Below, piece by piece: positions 17,567 through 25,554 of a stretch of DNA of 56,312 bases (its first letter is position 1; every line of letters begins with the position of its first letter). A model generated the notes under the pieces. It did no database searches, was not told the origin of the DNA, and saw nothing but the letters and a program-made list of their open reading frames with translations. A program made the translations under genes and the position numbers. Location: contig JAKITQ010000019.1 in NCBI GenBank assembly GCA_021647985.1, forward strand, positions 1-56,312, written 5' to 3'. Source of the stretch: Flavobacteriaceae bacterium (lineage in GTDB: Bacteria > Bacteroidota > Bacteroidia > Flavobacteriales > Flavobacteriaceae).

Positions 17567-18424
17567 ATGATGAAAAAACAATTCTTAATTTTACTTATTG
17601 CAATGTCAACTATTTTTGCTTCATGTAATGATGATGACTCACCACCTGTTATAGAAACAGGAGAATTAACATTAAATTTATCAGGGTTAGAAGCCTTAGG
17701 AAGTGATTTTGTTTACGAAGGGTGGCTGATTGTAGGCGGAAATCCAGTAAGTACAGGTGTTTTTACAAGCGTAACTTTTCCTCAGTCTTTCACTGTTGAT
17801 CTTACGAATTTAGAAACGGCAACAACATTTGTTCTTTCTATTGAGCCTTTAGTTGACCCAGATCCTGGGCCAGCAGCAACAAAAATTTTAGTAGGAGATT
17901 TTTCAGGAAATTCTGCTAGTGTTACAACAGCTGTTATAGGAGATTATACAAGTGCGTATGGAAAATATATCTTAGCAACCCCTAGTGATGGAACAATGAA
18001 TAACGAAAACAGTGGTGTTTGGTTCTTAGGAAACCTTCCTCCAGCGGCAGGTTTATCTTTACCTACATTACCTGAAGGGTGGATTTATGAAGGATGGGCT
18101 GTAATTGATGGAATGCCAGTAACAACAGGAACTTTTTCAGCAGTTGATATGCCTGATTCATTTAACGATTTTAGCGGAATGGGTGACGTACCACCTTATC
18201 CAGGAGAGGACTTTTTAGTAAACGCTCCTTCAGGGTTGACTTTTCCTGTAGATTTATCAGGAATGTTAAATGTTATTTCAATTGAGCCAGTGCCAGATGA
18301 TAGTCCAGCTCCGTTCTCTTTGAAGCCATTGATTGGACATATTCCAAATGATGCAGAAGATCATGTAGTATATGATATGCTTTTGCATTTAGAAAATTTA
18401 GCAACAGGTACAGTAACACGTTAG
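17567..18424 (+). CDS. surface lipoprotein with two anti-sigma-like (RskA C-terminal-type) repeats
   Basis: The start is ATG 17567 (or the adjacent ATG 17570), because it directly precedes the signal sequence MKKQFLILLIAMSTIFASC. The lipobox ends in Cys and is followed by NDDDS, an acidic stretch of the type that directs Bacteroidota lipoproteins to the cell surface. The mature protein repeats one unit twice: FVYEGWLIVGGNPVSTGVFTSV and IYEGWAVIDGMPVTTGTFSAV-like segments, each followed by a ...SIEP... strand. Such repeats are commonly annotated as an anti-sigma-factor domain, but there is no transmembrane helix and no sigma-binding domain here, so that name is doubtful. Function is unknown. 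It lies directly downstream of the broken regulator. Confidence 0.85.
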   Translation: MMKKQFLILLIAMSTIFASCNDDDSPPVIETGELTLNLSGLEALGSDFVYEGWLIVGGNPVSTGVFTSVTFPQSFTVDLTNLETATTFVLSIEPLVDPDPGPAATKILVGDFSGNSASVTTAVIGDYTSAYGKYILATPSDGTMNNENSGVWFLGNLPPAAGLSLPTLPEGWIYEGWAVIDGMPVTTGTFSAVDMPDSFNDFSGMGDVPPYPGEDFLVNAPSGLTFPVDLSGMLNVISIEPVPDDSPAPFSLKPLIGHIPNDAEDHVVYDMLLHLENLATGTVTR

Positions 18425-18448
18425 ATTATAACATTTTTAGTATAAAGA

Positions 18449-18684
18449 AAGCGTTAATTAAGGACACCTCTATTAACTCATTTCTTTTAAAAAACAAAAA
18501 TAAATTACGAGCATATTGTTTCTTATCTTTGTTCCTATATGGTTTTTAGAGCTCCCCTTATACTTCACAAAATTTACTTGCATTATCTAGATAGTGCTTT
18601 AAAAATTTTGAATCGTCTAAGGAAAGCTCTAAAAATTTTAATGCTAAGGAGTTAATAGAGGTGCCCTTAAGTTAATTAACGCTT
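18449..18684. repeat. inverted-repeat (MITE-like) element
   Basis: GGACACCTCTATTAACTC at 18462-18479 faces GAGTTAATAGAGGTGCCC at 18649-18666, a near-perfect 18-bp terminal inverted repeat enclosing a 205-bp unit. Outside it lie TTAA on both sides and a further inverted pair, AAGCGTTAATTAA (18449-18461) and TTAATTAACGCTT (18672-18684). Inside, TTTTTAGAGCT (18543-18553) faces AGCTCTAAAAA (18625-18635). No reading frame is present. It fills the gap between the lipoprotein gene and the YHS operon. A TATCTTTA box close to 18696 probably serves the operon. Confidence 0.65.
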
Positions 18685-18730
18685 TTATTTTATTTCGTAT
18701 CTTTATTATCTACCAATTAAAATTATAAAA

Positions 18731-19192
18731 ATGAATAAATTAATTTTTAGTATCCTAGTACTTGTATCATTTGATTCTTATGCTCAAAAAGCTAATGTAT
18801 CTATAGAACATTTAAATTTAAACAAGAAAGATGTTGCGGTAAATGGTTATGACCCCGTTAGTTATTTTGATAAACAACCTCTAAAAGGGAAATCATCTAT
18901 TAATTTTAAGTTGGATGATGTAATATATTATTTTGAAAATGAGATAAATAAAAATAAATTTATGAAGTCATCAGATAAATTTGTACCACAATTTGGAGGT
19001 TGGTGTGCATATGCGATGAGTATGAGGGGTGAAAAGATGGAGGTTGATCCAAAAACTTATAAAATTACCAATGGCAAACTGTATCTTTTTTACGATAGCT
19101 TTTTTTCAAGTGTAATAGATGACTGGATTGATGATGAACTGGTTTTAATTGATAAAGGGAACCAGAACTGGAACAATATTATCAAGGATTAA
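18731..19192 (+). CDS. secreted YHS domain-containing protein
   Basis: The 153-residue protein has a signal peptide (MNKLIFSILVLVSFDSYAQ) and a YHS-type domain with VAVNGYDPVSYFDKQPLKG (about 37-55), FENEINKNKFMKSSDKFVPQFGGWCAYAMSMRGEKMEVDPKTY (about 77-120) and a late W/Y-rich stretch. YHS domains are small metal-binding-like folds found beside copper or redox proteins. Their exact role is mostly unknown. It is the first gene of a tight trio with DoxX (6 bp) and TlpA-like (27 bp), which suggests extracytoplasmic redox or metal homeostasis. Confidence 0.85.
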   Translation: MNKLIFSILVLVSFDSYAQKANVSIEHLNLNKKDVAVNGYDPVSYFDKQPLKGKSSINFKLDDVIYYFENEINKNKFMKSSDKFVPQFGGWCAYAMSMRGEKMEVDPKTYKITNGKLYLFYDSFFSSVIDDWIDDELVLIDKGNQNWNNIIKD

Positions 19193-19198
19193 AATAGA

Positions 19199-19585
19199 AT
19201 GAAATATTATGCTGAAAGAATTTGTTCACTAATTGCAGCAATGTTATTGATACAAACATTGTATTATAAATTTATGGCTGCTCCAGAAAGTGTATATATT
19301 TTTTCAACACTTAGAATCGAGCCTTTTGGCAGAATTGGAATTGGTTTATTAGAATTAATTGCTACATGGCTATTATTATTTCGAAAAACTTCATTGGTTG
19401 GTGCTGTTTTCGGACTCGGAATAATTATTGGTGCAATATTCGCTCATATTTTTATACTGGGTATTGAAGTCCAAAATGATGGTGGTAAATTATTTGGTAT
19501 GGCCATAGTAATTCTTGTATTGTGTAGTACAGTTGTTATTCTTCAAAAAGAAAAATTAATTTTATTTATAAGAAACTTGAAATGA
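19199..19585 (+). CDS. DoxX-like family inner-membrane protein
   Basis: The 128 residues form four hydrophobic segments (about 10-25, 47-63, 70-92 and 98-118). They carry LIQTLYYKFMAAPESVYIFSTL and GIGLLELIATWLLLF, typical of DoxX/MauE-like small membrane proteins that often pair with thioredoxin-like or YHS partners. It starts 6 bp after the YHS gene and precedes a TlpA-like gene, so it probably participates in the same electron-transfer or redox module. No cofactor-binding residue can be assigned. Confidence 0.82.
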   Translation: MKYYAERICSLIAAMLLIQTLYYKFMAAPESVYIFSTLRIEPFGRIGIGLLELIATWLLLFRKTSLVGAVFGLGIIIGAIFAHIFILGIEVQNDGGKLFGMAIVILVLCSTVVILQKEKLILFIRNLK

Positions 19586-19612
19586 TTATTTTTGAGCATT
19601 AAATTCTAATAA

Positions 19613-20185
19613 ATGAAATTCATTAAAAAAAACCTATCCAATATACTTTTTATTGTTTTTATTATCTTTTTATTTACACCCTATGGTTTGCCATTAAGGG
19701 CAACATTCATTAAAGGTGTTTCTTTTGTTACTACCAGAGTTTTTAGTTTGAAAATTGATAAAAACGACAGGGTGAAAATAAATAATACGCACTGGAAATT
19801 GGTAGATTTGAATGGAAATAGTATAAATTTTCAAGATTTTGAAAAGCAAGTTATCATTGTGAATTATTGGGCAACATGGTGTCCGCCTTGTGTCGCCGAA
19901 ATGCCAAGTTTTCAAAATTTATATAATGATTATAAAGATGAGGTGGTGTTTATATTTCTCGCCAATGATGAAAAGGCAAGAGTAGAAAAATTTATTAAAA
20001 AAAATAGTTATACTATTCCTATTTATTTTCAAATTACTCAAGGACCTCAAGAAATGCAATCAAATTCTCTACCAACAACTTATATAATAAATAAAGAAGG
20101 AGAAATAGTAGTGAATAAAACTGGTGCTGTAGATTGGAATAGTGGTAAAGTAAGAGATTTATTAGATGATTTGATACAAGAATAA
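19613..20185 (+). CDS. membrane-anchored TlpA-like thioredoxin
   Basis: The 190-residue protein has an N-terminal anchor (about 9-28, ILFIVFIIFLFTPYGL). Its thioredoxin fold carries the active site WATWCPPCVAEMP (Cys90 and Cys93) and the cis-proline segment SLPTTYIINKEG (about 145). Such proteins act as disulfide reductases in the periplasm, for example in cytochrome c maturation or repair of cysteines. It is the last gene of the YHS-DoxX-TlpA unit. It converges with the sulfatase gene, leaving 9 bp between stops. Confidence 0.9.
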   Translation: MKFIKKNLSNILFIVFIIFLFTPYGLPLRATFIKGVSFVTTRVFSLKIDKNDRVKINNTHWKLVDLNGNSINFQDFEKQVIIVNYWATWCPPCVAEMPSFQNLYNDYKDEVVFIFLANDEKARVEKFIKKNSYTIPIYFQITQGPQEMQSNSLPTTYIINKEGEIVVNKTGAVDWNSGKVRDLLDDLIQE

Positions 20186-20194
20186 TATTTTTGT

Positions 20195-21625
20195 TTAATA
20201 AGAAATCCCTAAATCATTTTTTCTAATTTCTAATAATTTATTCTTTAACTTTTCTTGAAACATAGACACAACTGAGGCATATTCTAATTTATGTGCTAAA
20301 TTGTGAAATTGCTTTGGGTCTTTTTGCATATCGTATAGCTCCATACCAGATTGTGCATCTTCATCGTATTGTATAAATGCCCATCGATCAGATCTTAAAA
20401 GAAATGATTTTCCACCTTGACTTACCGAAAAAGCCATTTCTCTTACTTTATGATTTGGGTCATCTAATGTTTTATTTATATTTTCACCTTGTAAGTCTCC
20501 TGATGTCTTTAAACCAGCCAATGCAGAAATGGTTGGGTAAAGATCGAGTAATTCAACAAATGAGTTACAAACTGCCGGCTTTTTACCAGGCACTTTAATT
20601 ATTAATGGCACCCTAACCGACTCTTCATGTAAACTTACTTTCATCCAAAAACTATGTTCCCCTAAATGAAACCCATGGTCGGATGTAAAAATAACTATCG
20701 TATTGTCTTCTAATCCTTCTTGTTTCAGGCTGTTTAATACTTTGCCAACTTGTTTATCCATATAGGCAACGGACGCATAATATGCTGCGATCGCTTTCTT
20801 CTCTTGTTCTAAAGACATTTGAGCGTTTATACTTGTAACATAGTTAATTCCCCTTTTGGGGATGTCATTCCAGTCATTCTCTATAATTTCAGGCATCATT
20901 ACTTTATTAAATGGATAGGGCTCAAAATATTTTTTTGGAGCAACAAATGGTACATGAGGTCTTACAAACCCTACAGCCAAAAAGAAGGGCTCATTTTTAT
21001 GTTTTTTAATAAGTTCAATAGCTTTTTGAGCAGTTTTACCATCGGAATGTACCAGGTCATCTCCTTCAGCTTTTACAATAGTCATTACATTACCACCTTT
21101 TCTTTTTATAGTTCCTTGAGGGTTTCCTTGTACCAATTCAGCTTCGCCAATTGCTTGCCATTCTGGTCCCTGGCTGTTATAACGTTCTGTCCAAGACGCT
21201 TCATCATCTGCTCCATTTGAACCGGTTTCAATATCGATGGGAACACCCATATGAAAAATTTTGCTTACTCGTGCCGTGTAATAACCATTGTCTTTAAATA
21301 ATTGAGACCAAGTTTTTCTATTTGATCCAATATTTTCTCTACCACTTACATAACCAAAGGTTGTTGTAGCATTGGGGTAATAACCAGACATAAAGGACGC
21401 TCTCGAAGGGCCGCAAACGGGGTATTGTGTATATGCCTTAGTATACCTAACACCTTCGTTAGCCAATTTATCAATATTAGGAGTATTACTCGCCTTATTT
21501 TCATAGGCAGAGACCGCTGTAGCAGTTAGATCATCTGCAATGATAAATAGAATATTTGGTTTTTTCTTTTGTGAAAAAACAATAGTTGTAGAAAGAAGAA
21601 TAACATTGATTAGAAAATATTTCAT
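20195..21625 (-). CDS. secreted sulfatase, iduronate-2-sulfatase-like
   Basis: The 476-residue enzyme has a signal peptide (about 1-19) and the sulfatase signature. Metal-ligand Asp pairs are in ILFIIADDLT. The formylglycine site is CGPSR with Cys71, the substrate of an anSME-type maturase. Further motifs are FFLAVGFVRPHVPFVAPKKYF and FTSDHGFHLGEHSFWMK (second metal site). The HVPF and LGEH pattern resembles the iduronate-2-sulfatase subgroup (SulfAtlas S1_7, from memory). It would remove sulfate from algal or animal polysaccharide outside the cytoplasm. A C-terminal fragment of a second sulfatase lies directly upstream on the same strand, so this was probably once a tandem pair. Confidence 0.92.
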   Translation of the reverse strand: MKYFLINVILLSTTIVFSQKKKPNILFIIADDLTATAVSAYENKASNTPNIDKLANEGVRYTKAYTQYPVCGPSRASFMSGYYPNATTTFGYVSGRENIGSNRKTWSQLFKDNGYYTARVSKIFHMGVPIDIETGSNGADDEASWTERYNSQGPEWQAIGEAELVQGNPQGTIKRKGGNVMTIVKAEGDDLVHSDGKTAQKAIELIKKHKNEPFFLAVGFVRPHVPFVAPKKYFEPYPFNKVMMPEIIENDWNDIPKRGINYVTSINAQMSLEQEKKAIAAYYASVAYMDKQVGKVLNSLKQEGLEDNTIVIFTSDHGFHLGEHSFWMKVSLHEESVRVPLIIKVPGKKPAVCNSFVELLDLYPTISALAGLKTSGDLQGENINKTLDDPNHKVREMAFSVSQGGKSFLLRSDRWAFIQYDEDAQSGMELYDMQKDPKQFHNLAHKLEYASVVSMFQEKLKNKLLEIRKNDLGISY

Positions 21626-21655
21626 AAAAATGATTTTATTGTTGCATGTTTTTAG

Positions 21656-21866
21656 TTTTCAGAAATCTATTTAAATTTTTCTGATTTAAGGTATTACTAT
21701 CACCATGTTTTAGCCTTAATTCAGTTAAATTTTCATGCATATTGTCTTATATATTTTTGTGCTTAGCTTGATCGTAAATATTGTTCAATTCCGATGGATC
21801 TTTTTCCAAATCAAGCTCTTGTAAAATGATGCTAATTTGTTCCGGTTTGAATCTTTTATGTTTCAT
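21656..21866 (-). pseudogene. IS3-type transposase start joined to the 3' end of a lost sulfatase gene
   Basis: From ATG 21866 the frame reads MKHKRFKPEQISIILQ, resembling the N-terminus of an IS3-family OrfA. It then continues without a frame change into ELDLEKDPSELNNIYDQAKHKNI, which looks like the C-terminal end of a sulfatase. After an in-frame TAA it goes on as DNMHENLTELRLKHGDSN to a final stop at 21656. The join is near 21820. I infer that an IS inserted in a sulfatase gene and a deletion removed most of both. The stretch 21867-22040 shows no gene; its first part may be the remaining IS end. Confidence 0.6.
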
Positions 21867-22047
21867 AATTACAGTCTAAAGTTAACTTTTTTTGACTACT
21901 TCTAAACTGTATTATTTTTGGGGATATTACACTGGTTTAATACCTTTTATTTTATTCTTAACACTTGCTAAATTATTTAATCTTTTTCTTTAAAATTAAT
22001 TGTGCATAGGTTTACAAATAAAAATCACAGTAAACGTAGATTATTTA

Positions 22048-22187
22048 GGCTCTAGTTTAATTTAGCGTTGATATTTGTAAACAAAGTCGATTGTTCTGTT
22101 TTATTGGATGTAATTTTTAACATCGAGTAACCCCGAAGCCTTTAAAATTAGGTAATGCGAATGTAATAGCTATTTTAAACTAGAACC
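22048..22187. mobile_element. 140-bp MITE, copy 1
   Basis: Terminal repeats GGCTCTAGTTTAA (left) and TTAAACTAGAACC (right, one base altered) bound 140 bp. The flanks are the direct repeat ATTATTTA (22040-22047 and 22188-22195), an 8-bp target duplication. It differs from the copy at 45225 at one base. It carries no reading frame of note. The mover is probably an IS1595-like transposase, judging only from the 8-bp duplication and the GG ends. Confidence 0.9.
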
Positions 22188-22257
22188 ATTATTTACTGTG
22201 ATCTTAAGTACTAATTCAAATAATAATACAGTTATTGTATTAAGACAGTCGAAAATA

Positions 22258-22599
22258 TTAATATTTTCTAACCATTCTTAATGGCAATAAAAATATTTCA
22301 CCTACTCTAGTTGGGGTATAAGATATTTTTTTATAATTGAGTTTGTTTTTTAGATAAGGCTCAGCTTTTTCGTTAGGAGAAGTTACTGATAATACTATAA
22401 TTTCTCGATTAGAATTAATCGTAAACAAAACTTCAGCAGTACATTCATTCTTGTCATATTCGTACGGACAGTTAGGTCCAATAATATTAACAATATCTGC
22501 TCTTAATTTATCCGTTGGTTTAATGGGATTAAAAACAGCGGCTGATGCACTAAAAACAAAAAGGGTAAAAACAACAAATAATAATTTTAAATTTTTCAT
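22258..22599 (-). CDS. small secreted protein of unknown function
   Basis: The 113-residue product has a clear signal peptide (MKNLKLLFVVFTLFVFSASA). Its mature domain of about 90 residues has KPTDKLRADIVNIIG, a pair of cysteines in NCPYEYDKNECTAEV and ITVLSV/LNYKKI strands. The pattern AEVLFTINSNREIIVLSV resembles small secreted Bacteroidota proteins with a TonB-C-like or beta-rich fold. I cannot name a family. It stands alone between a MITE and the aminotransferase gene. Confidence 0.75.
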   Translation of the reverse strand: MKNLKLLFVVFTLFVFSASAAVFNPIKPTDKLRADIVNIIGPNCPYEYDKNECTAEVLFTINSNREIIVLSVTSPNEKAEPYLKNKLNYKKISYTPTRVGEIFLLPLRMVRKY

Positions 22600-22736
22600 A
22601 ATATATAATTTAGATTAGACATTTGCTTAACAGACGCTAGTAAAGAAACTATTGTTACATAAAATGCATGAAAATCAAATAAATTATGAATTAATTAACT
22701 AAATCATATCTAATTATTGTTTTTGTTAAGATATTA

Positions 22737-23918
22737 TTAACAATTATTTTGATTTAAGATATTTAGGATAATAGAACATCCTTCTTTTATTTCTTGATCT
22801 GAGATAGTTAATGGAGGCGTAATTCTAATTGCATTTGGTTCAAAAAGCAGCCAAAATAATAATAAGCCTTTTTTTATTGCAGTTAAAATAATGTGATTTA
22901 CCGTTGCACTATCCTTAAAAATAAGAGCCAACATCAATCCTCTTCCTCTAATTTCAATAATAGAAGGATGTACTAATAATTTTCTAATTAATTTTTCTTT
23001 TACTAAAACATCTTTAATCAAGCTAGATTTAAAAAGTTCTTGAAGTGTGGCTACTGCAGAGGCTGCTATTACAGGGTGTCCACCAAATGTAGTTATATGT
23101 CCAAGTTTTGGATTTTGTTTTAAGTAGGCCATATTTTCATAAGAGGATATAAAAGCTCCGATAGGCATACCACCTCCTAAGCCTTTTCCAGAAACAATTA
23201 TATCAGGAATTACCTGGTAGTTTTCAAAGCCAAAAAATGTTCCTGTTCTGCCAATACCAGTTTGAATTTCGTCTAAAATAAGCATAGCACCAACTTTATT
23301 ACATCTTTGTTGAACCATTGCTAAATAATCGTTTATTGGTTCTATAAAACCTGCGCCACCTTGAATTGTTTCTAAAATTACCGCCGCAGTATTTTTACTT
23401 ATTTTATTTAAATCTTTAAGATTGTTGAAAGTGATAAATTTTGTTCCTGGTATCAAAGGTCTAAATGCACTGTTTTGTTGTTCTAATCCACATACACTCA
23501 TGGCTCCCATTGTGTTGCCGTGATAAGAGTTTTTTGCAGCAATAATTTCGTACCTTCCTGTTACTCTTTTGGCAAGTTTTAATGCACCCTCGATAGCCTC
23601 TGTTCCTGAATTTGTTAAATAAACAGAATTTAGATTTTTTGGTAAATGATTGGATAATAATTTGGATAATTCTACTTGAGGTTTTTGAATAAATTCACCA
23701 TAAACCATTACATGTAAATAAGTGTCAACCTGTTTTTTTATAGCGCCTACTATTTTTGGATGATTGTGACCCAGTGTATTTGCTGATACACCCGCAATAA
23801 AATCTAAATATTTTTTATTATGAATATCATAAATATAACAGCCAGAAGCTTTTTTAATTTCTATAGCCAGTGGATTTGGTGAAGTTTGTGCTTGATATTT
23901 AAAGAAATCACTTTTCAT
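22737..23918 (-). CDS. class III PLP aminotransferase (acetylornithine/ornithine aminotransferase-like)
   Basis: The 393-residue protein has the class III layout: DIHNKKYLDFIAGVSANTLGHNHP (about 30-53), TNSGTEAIEGALKLAKR (about 103-120), LILDEIQTGIGRTGTFFGFE (about 212-231), SGKGLGGGMPIG with the PLP lysine (about 250) and TFGGHPVIAASA. It transfers an amino group to 2-oxoglutarate or pyruvate, and the donor cannot be fixed by sequence. Genome position with OstA, 25 bp downstream of that gene, looks conserved in flavobacteria. No arginine-pathway genes are nearby. Confidence 0.88.
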   Translation of the reverse strand: MKSDFFKYQAQTSPNPLAIEIKKASGCYIYDIHNKKYLDFIAGVSANTLGHNHPKIVGAIKKQVDTYLHVMVYGEFIQKPQVELSKLLSNHLPKNLNSVYLTNSGTEAIEGALKLAKRVTGRYEIIAAKNSYHGNTMGAMSVCGLEQQNSAFRPLIPGTKFITFNNLKDLNKISKNTAAVILETIQGGAGFIEPINDYLAMVQQRCNKVGAMLILDEIQTGIGRTGTFFGFENYQVIPDIIVSGKGLGGGMPIGAFISSYENMAYLKQNPKLGHITTFGGHPVIAASAVATLQELFKSSLIKDVLVKEKLIRKLLVHPSIIEIRGRGLMLALIFKDSATVNHIILTAIKKGLLLFWLLFEPNAIRITPPLTISDQEIKEGCSIILNILNQNNC

Positions 23919-23943
23919 GATTTTAGTTTAATAAAAATAGGTA

Positions 23944-25485
23944 TTATTGATTAGTTTCTTCGTTCATTACAAAAATATCATCTTTGGTTAATGGTCTCTC
24001 ATCTTCTCGCCATAAAAAACCTCTTAGTTTTCTAACATTTTCTGGTAAATTGGAGGGGGGAAACGTTTCTCCTTCGGGTTGTGTAATAAATTTAGCATTT
24101 TCTATACCACCGTCTTTTAAAATAAACTCAATAGAACTACAAGTAGTTTTATTTATTCCGATAAGATCTTTGGTGTCATTTCTAACGAATTGGATAACTT
24201 CAGCATTTCCAATAATGCTTACAAAATGCAAATCATTATCTTTAAATTTACCATATAAATTTCTTCCTTTGATTTGATTAAAGCCAACAGAGTCTTTGCT
24301 AATGACAAAAGCATTGCTTCGTACCTTTAAGCTGTCAAGTTTTTCAGTTTTAGGATTATTTAATAATTGTATTGTATCTCCGGTAATTTGACTGTCATTT
24401 GACCATAACACGGGGTTCTTAAACATTTGTGTTAAGCCTGAAGCTTGGTTGGTGTGGAGTGAATCACATTTACCACTCATATCACTTTTAAAAAATTTGA
24501 CATGATGGTATGCTCTTATGATTCGCTTTTCTGGTTTTCCAGTTACCAATAAAGTATCTCCGTGAATAAATAATGAATCCGTATTAGTATTGGTTATGGC
24601 AACCGCTTTATTAATAACAAAGGCCGAATCTAATTTTTCAAAATACTCCGCATAATTGCCTTTTAATATACTGTTATTTAGTGTGTCAATAATTTGTATG
24701 TTATTTGTAGCTGAAGCAAAACCTATATTTCTATCATAATATAAACTGTCTGCTTTGATCTCGCGATCATTATATTCAATACGAGCATTTTTAGTAAAAT
24801 AGGACTTGTTTAGTTTGGTGTCGTAAAAACCTCTTTCACTATAAATTAAATTGTCATTACTTATTATTGTTGAGGCTCCATATAAAAATGCTTGACCACT
24901 ATTGGTGTAATAATCTAAATGATTAGAATTTAAAATATAATCTGGGTTTGTAATTACCACATCAGAAATGGCTTGAAATTTATTGTTAGTTAAATAATAA
25001 TTACCTGTGTTACTTGTTAATATATTAGTGCTGTCTTTAATGGTTGCAAAATACTTATAAAAAAGAAACTGCCTTGTTCTGTCAAATTCTAAGGTGTCAG
25101 TTCTTAGTGTCATTTGGGGGTCTTTAATTACAACATTACCCCATGATAAAGCTTTTTTTGTATTGCCATTATATTCAGTATATCTACTTGTTTGTATAAT
25201 GGTATCGCCTTGGTTTAATATTACATCTCCATAAGCTTTAATAAAGTTATTGTTTTTATAGTGAATAGCCTTTTTACATTCCAGTATAATACCTTCGTGT
25301 TTGATTTTCACATTACCTAACAATATGGTAGCTCCCGGTAGCCTTTCTTCATCAATAGTTGAATTATCGGCATGTACAATAGTTATTTTTTTACCTTGTG
25401 CATAACAAAATGTGGTAAATAAAAGTATAGAAATTAGAAAGAGGCCTGTTTTCAATCCATTGTATTTTGAGTCAAATTTACGCAA
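23944..25485 (-). CDS. OstA-like (LptA/LptD-type) periplasmic protein
   Basis: The 513 residues comprise a signal peptide (cleavage near residue 29) and repeated OstA/LptA beta-jellyroll units. These have GATILLGNVKIKHEGIILECKKAIHYKNN, AYGDVILNQGDTI and LRTDTLEFDRTRQ-type strands in which short tracts alternate polar and hydrophobic residues. This organisation is that of LptA/LptD N-terminal domains, which carry lipopolysaccharide across the periplasm. It lacks the LptD outer-membrane barrel. It lies downstream of purA, separated by a strong terminator hairpin, and 25 bp before the aminotransferase gene. Confidence 0.85.
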   Translation of the reverse strand: MRKFDSKYNGLKTGLFLISILLFTTFCYAQGKKITIVHADNSTIDEERLPGATILLGNVKIKHEGIILECKKAIHYKNNNFIKAYGDVILNQGDTIIQTSRYTEYNGNTKKALSWGNVVIKDPQMTLRTDTLEFDRTRQFLFYKYFATIKDSTNILTSNTGNYYLTNNKFQAISDVVITNPDYILNSNHLDYYTNSGQAFLYGASTIISNDNLIYSERGFYDTKLNKSYFTKNARIEYNDREIKADSLYYDRNIGFASATNNIQIIDTLNNSILKGNYAEYFEKLDSAFVINKAVAITNTNTDSLFIHGDTLLVTGKPEKRIIRAYHHVKFFKSDMSGKCDSLHTNQASGLTQMFKNPVLWSNDSQITGDTIQLLNNPKTEKLDSLKVRSNAFVISKDSVGFNQIKGRNLYGKFKDNDLHFVSIIGNAEVIQFVRNDTKDLIGINKTTCSSIEFILKDGGIENAKFITQPEGETFPPSNLPENVRKLRGFLWREDERPLTKDDIFVMNEETNQ

Positions 25486-25500
25486 TTATATGGGATATGG

Positions 25501-25537
25501 AAAAAGCTGTTTATCGTAAATTATAAACAGCTTTTTT
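25501..25537 (-). terminator. terminator between purA and the OstA-like gene
   Basis: AAAAAGCTGTTTAT pairs with ATAAACAGCTTTTT over 14 bp with a 9-base loop. T runs are present on both strands. It follows the purA stop by 18 bp in the minus direction. Confidence 0.8.
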
Positions 25538-25554
25538 ATGTGACTAATATTTAA

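Noticed and set aside
22048-22187. 140-bp element as a riboswitch or small RNA
   Set aside because: Its terminal repeats and different 8-bp target duplications at two loci show transposition; no promoter or conserved internal fold was evident.
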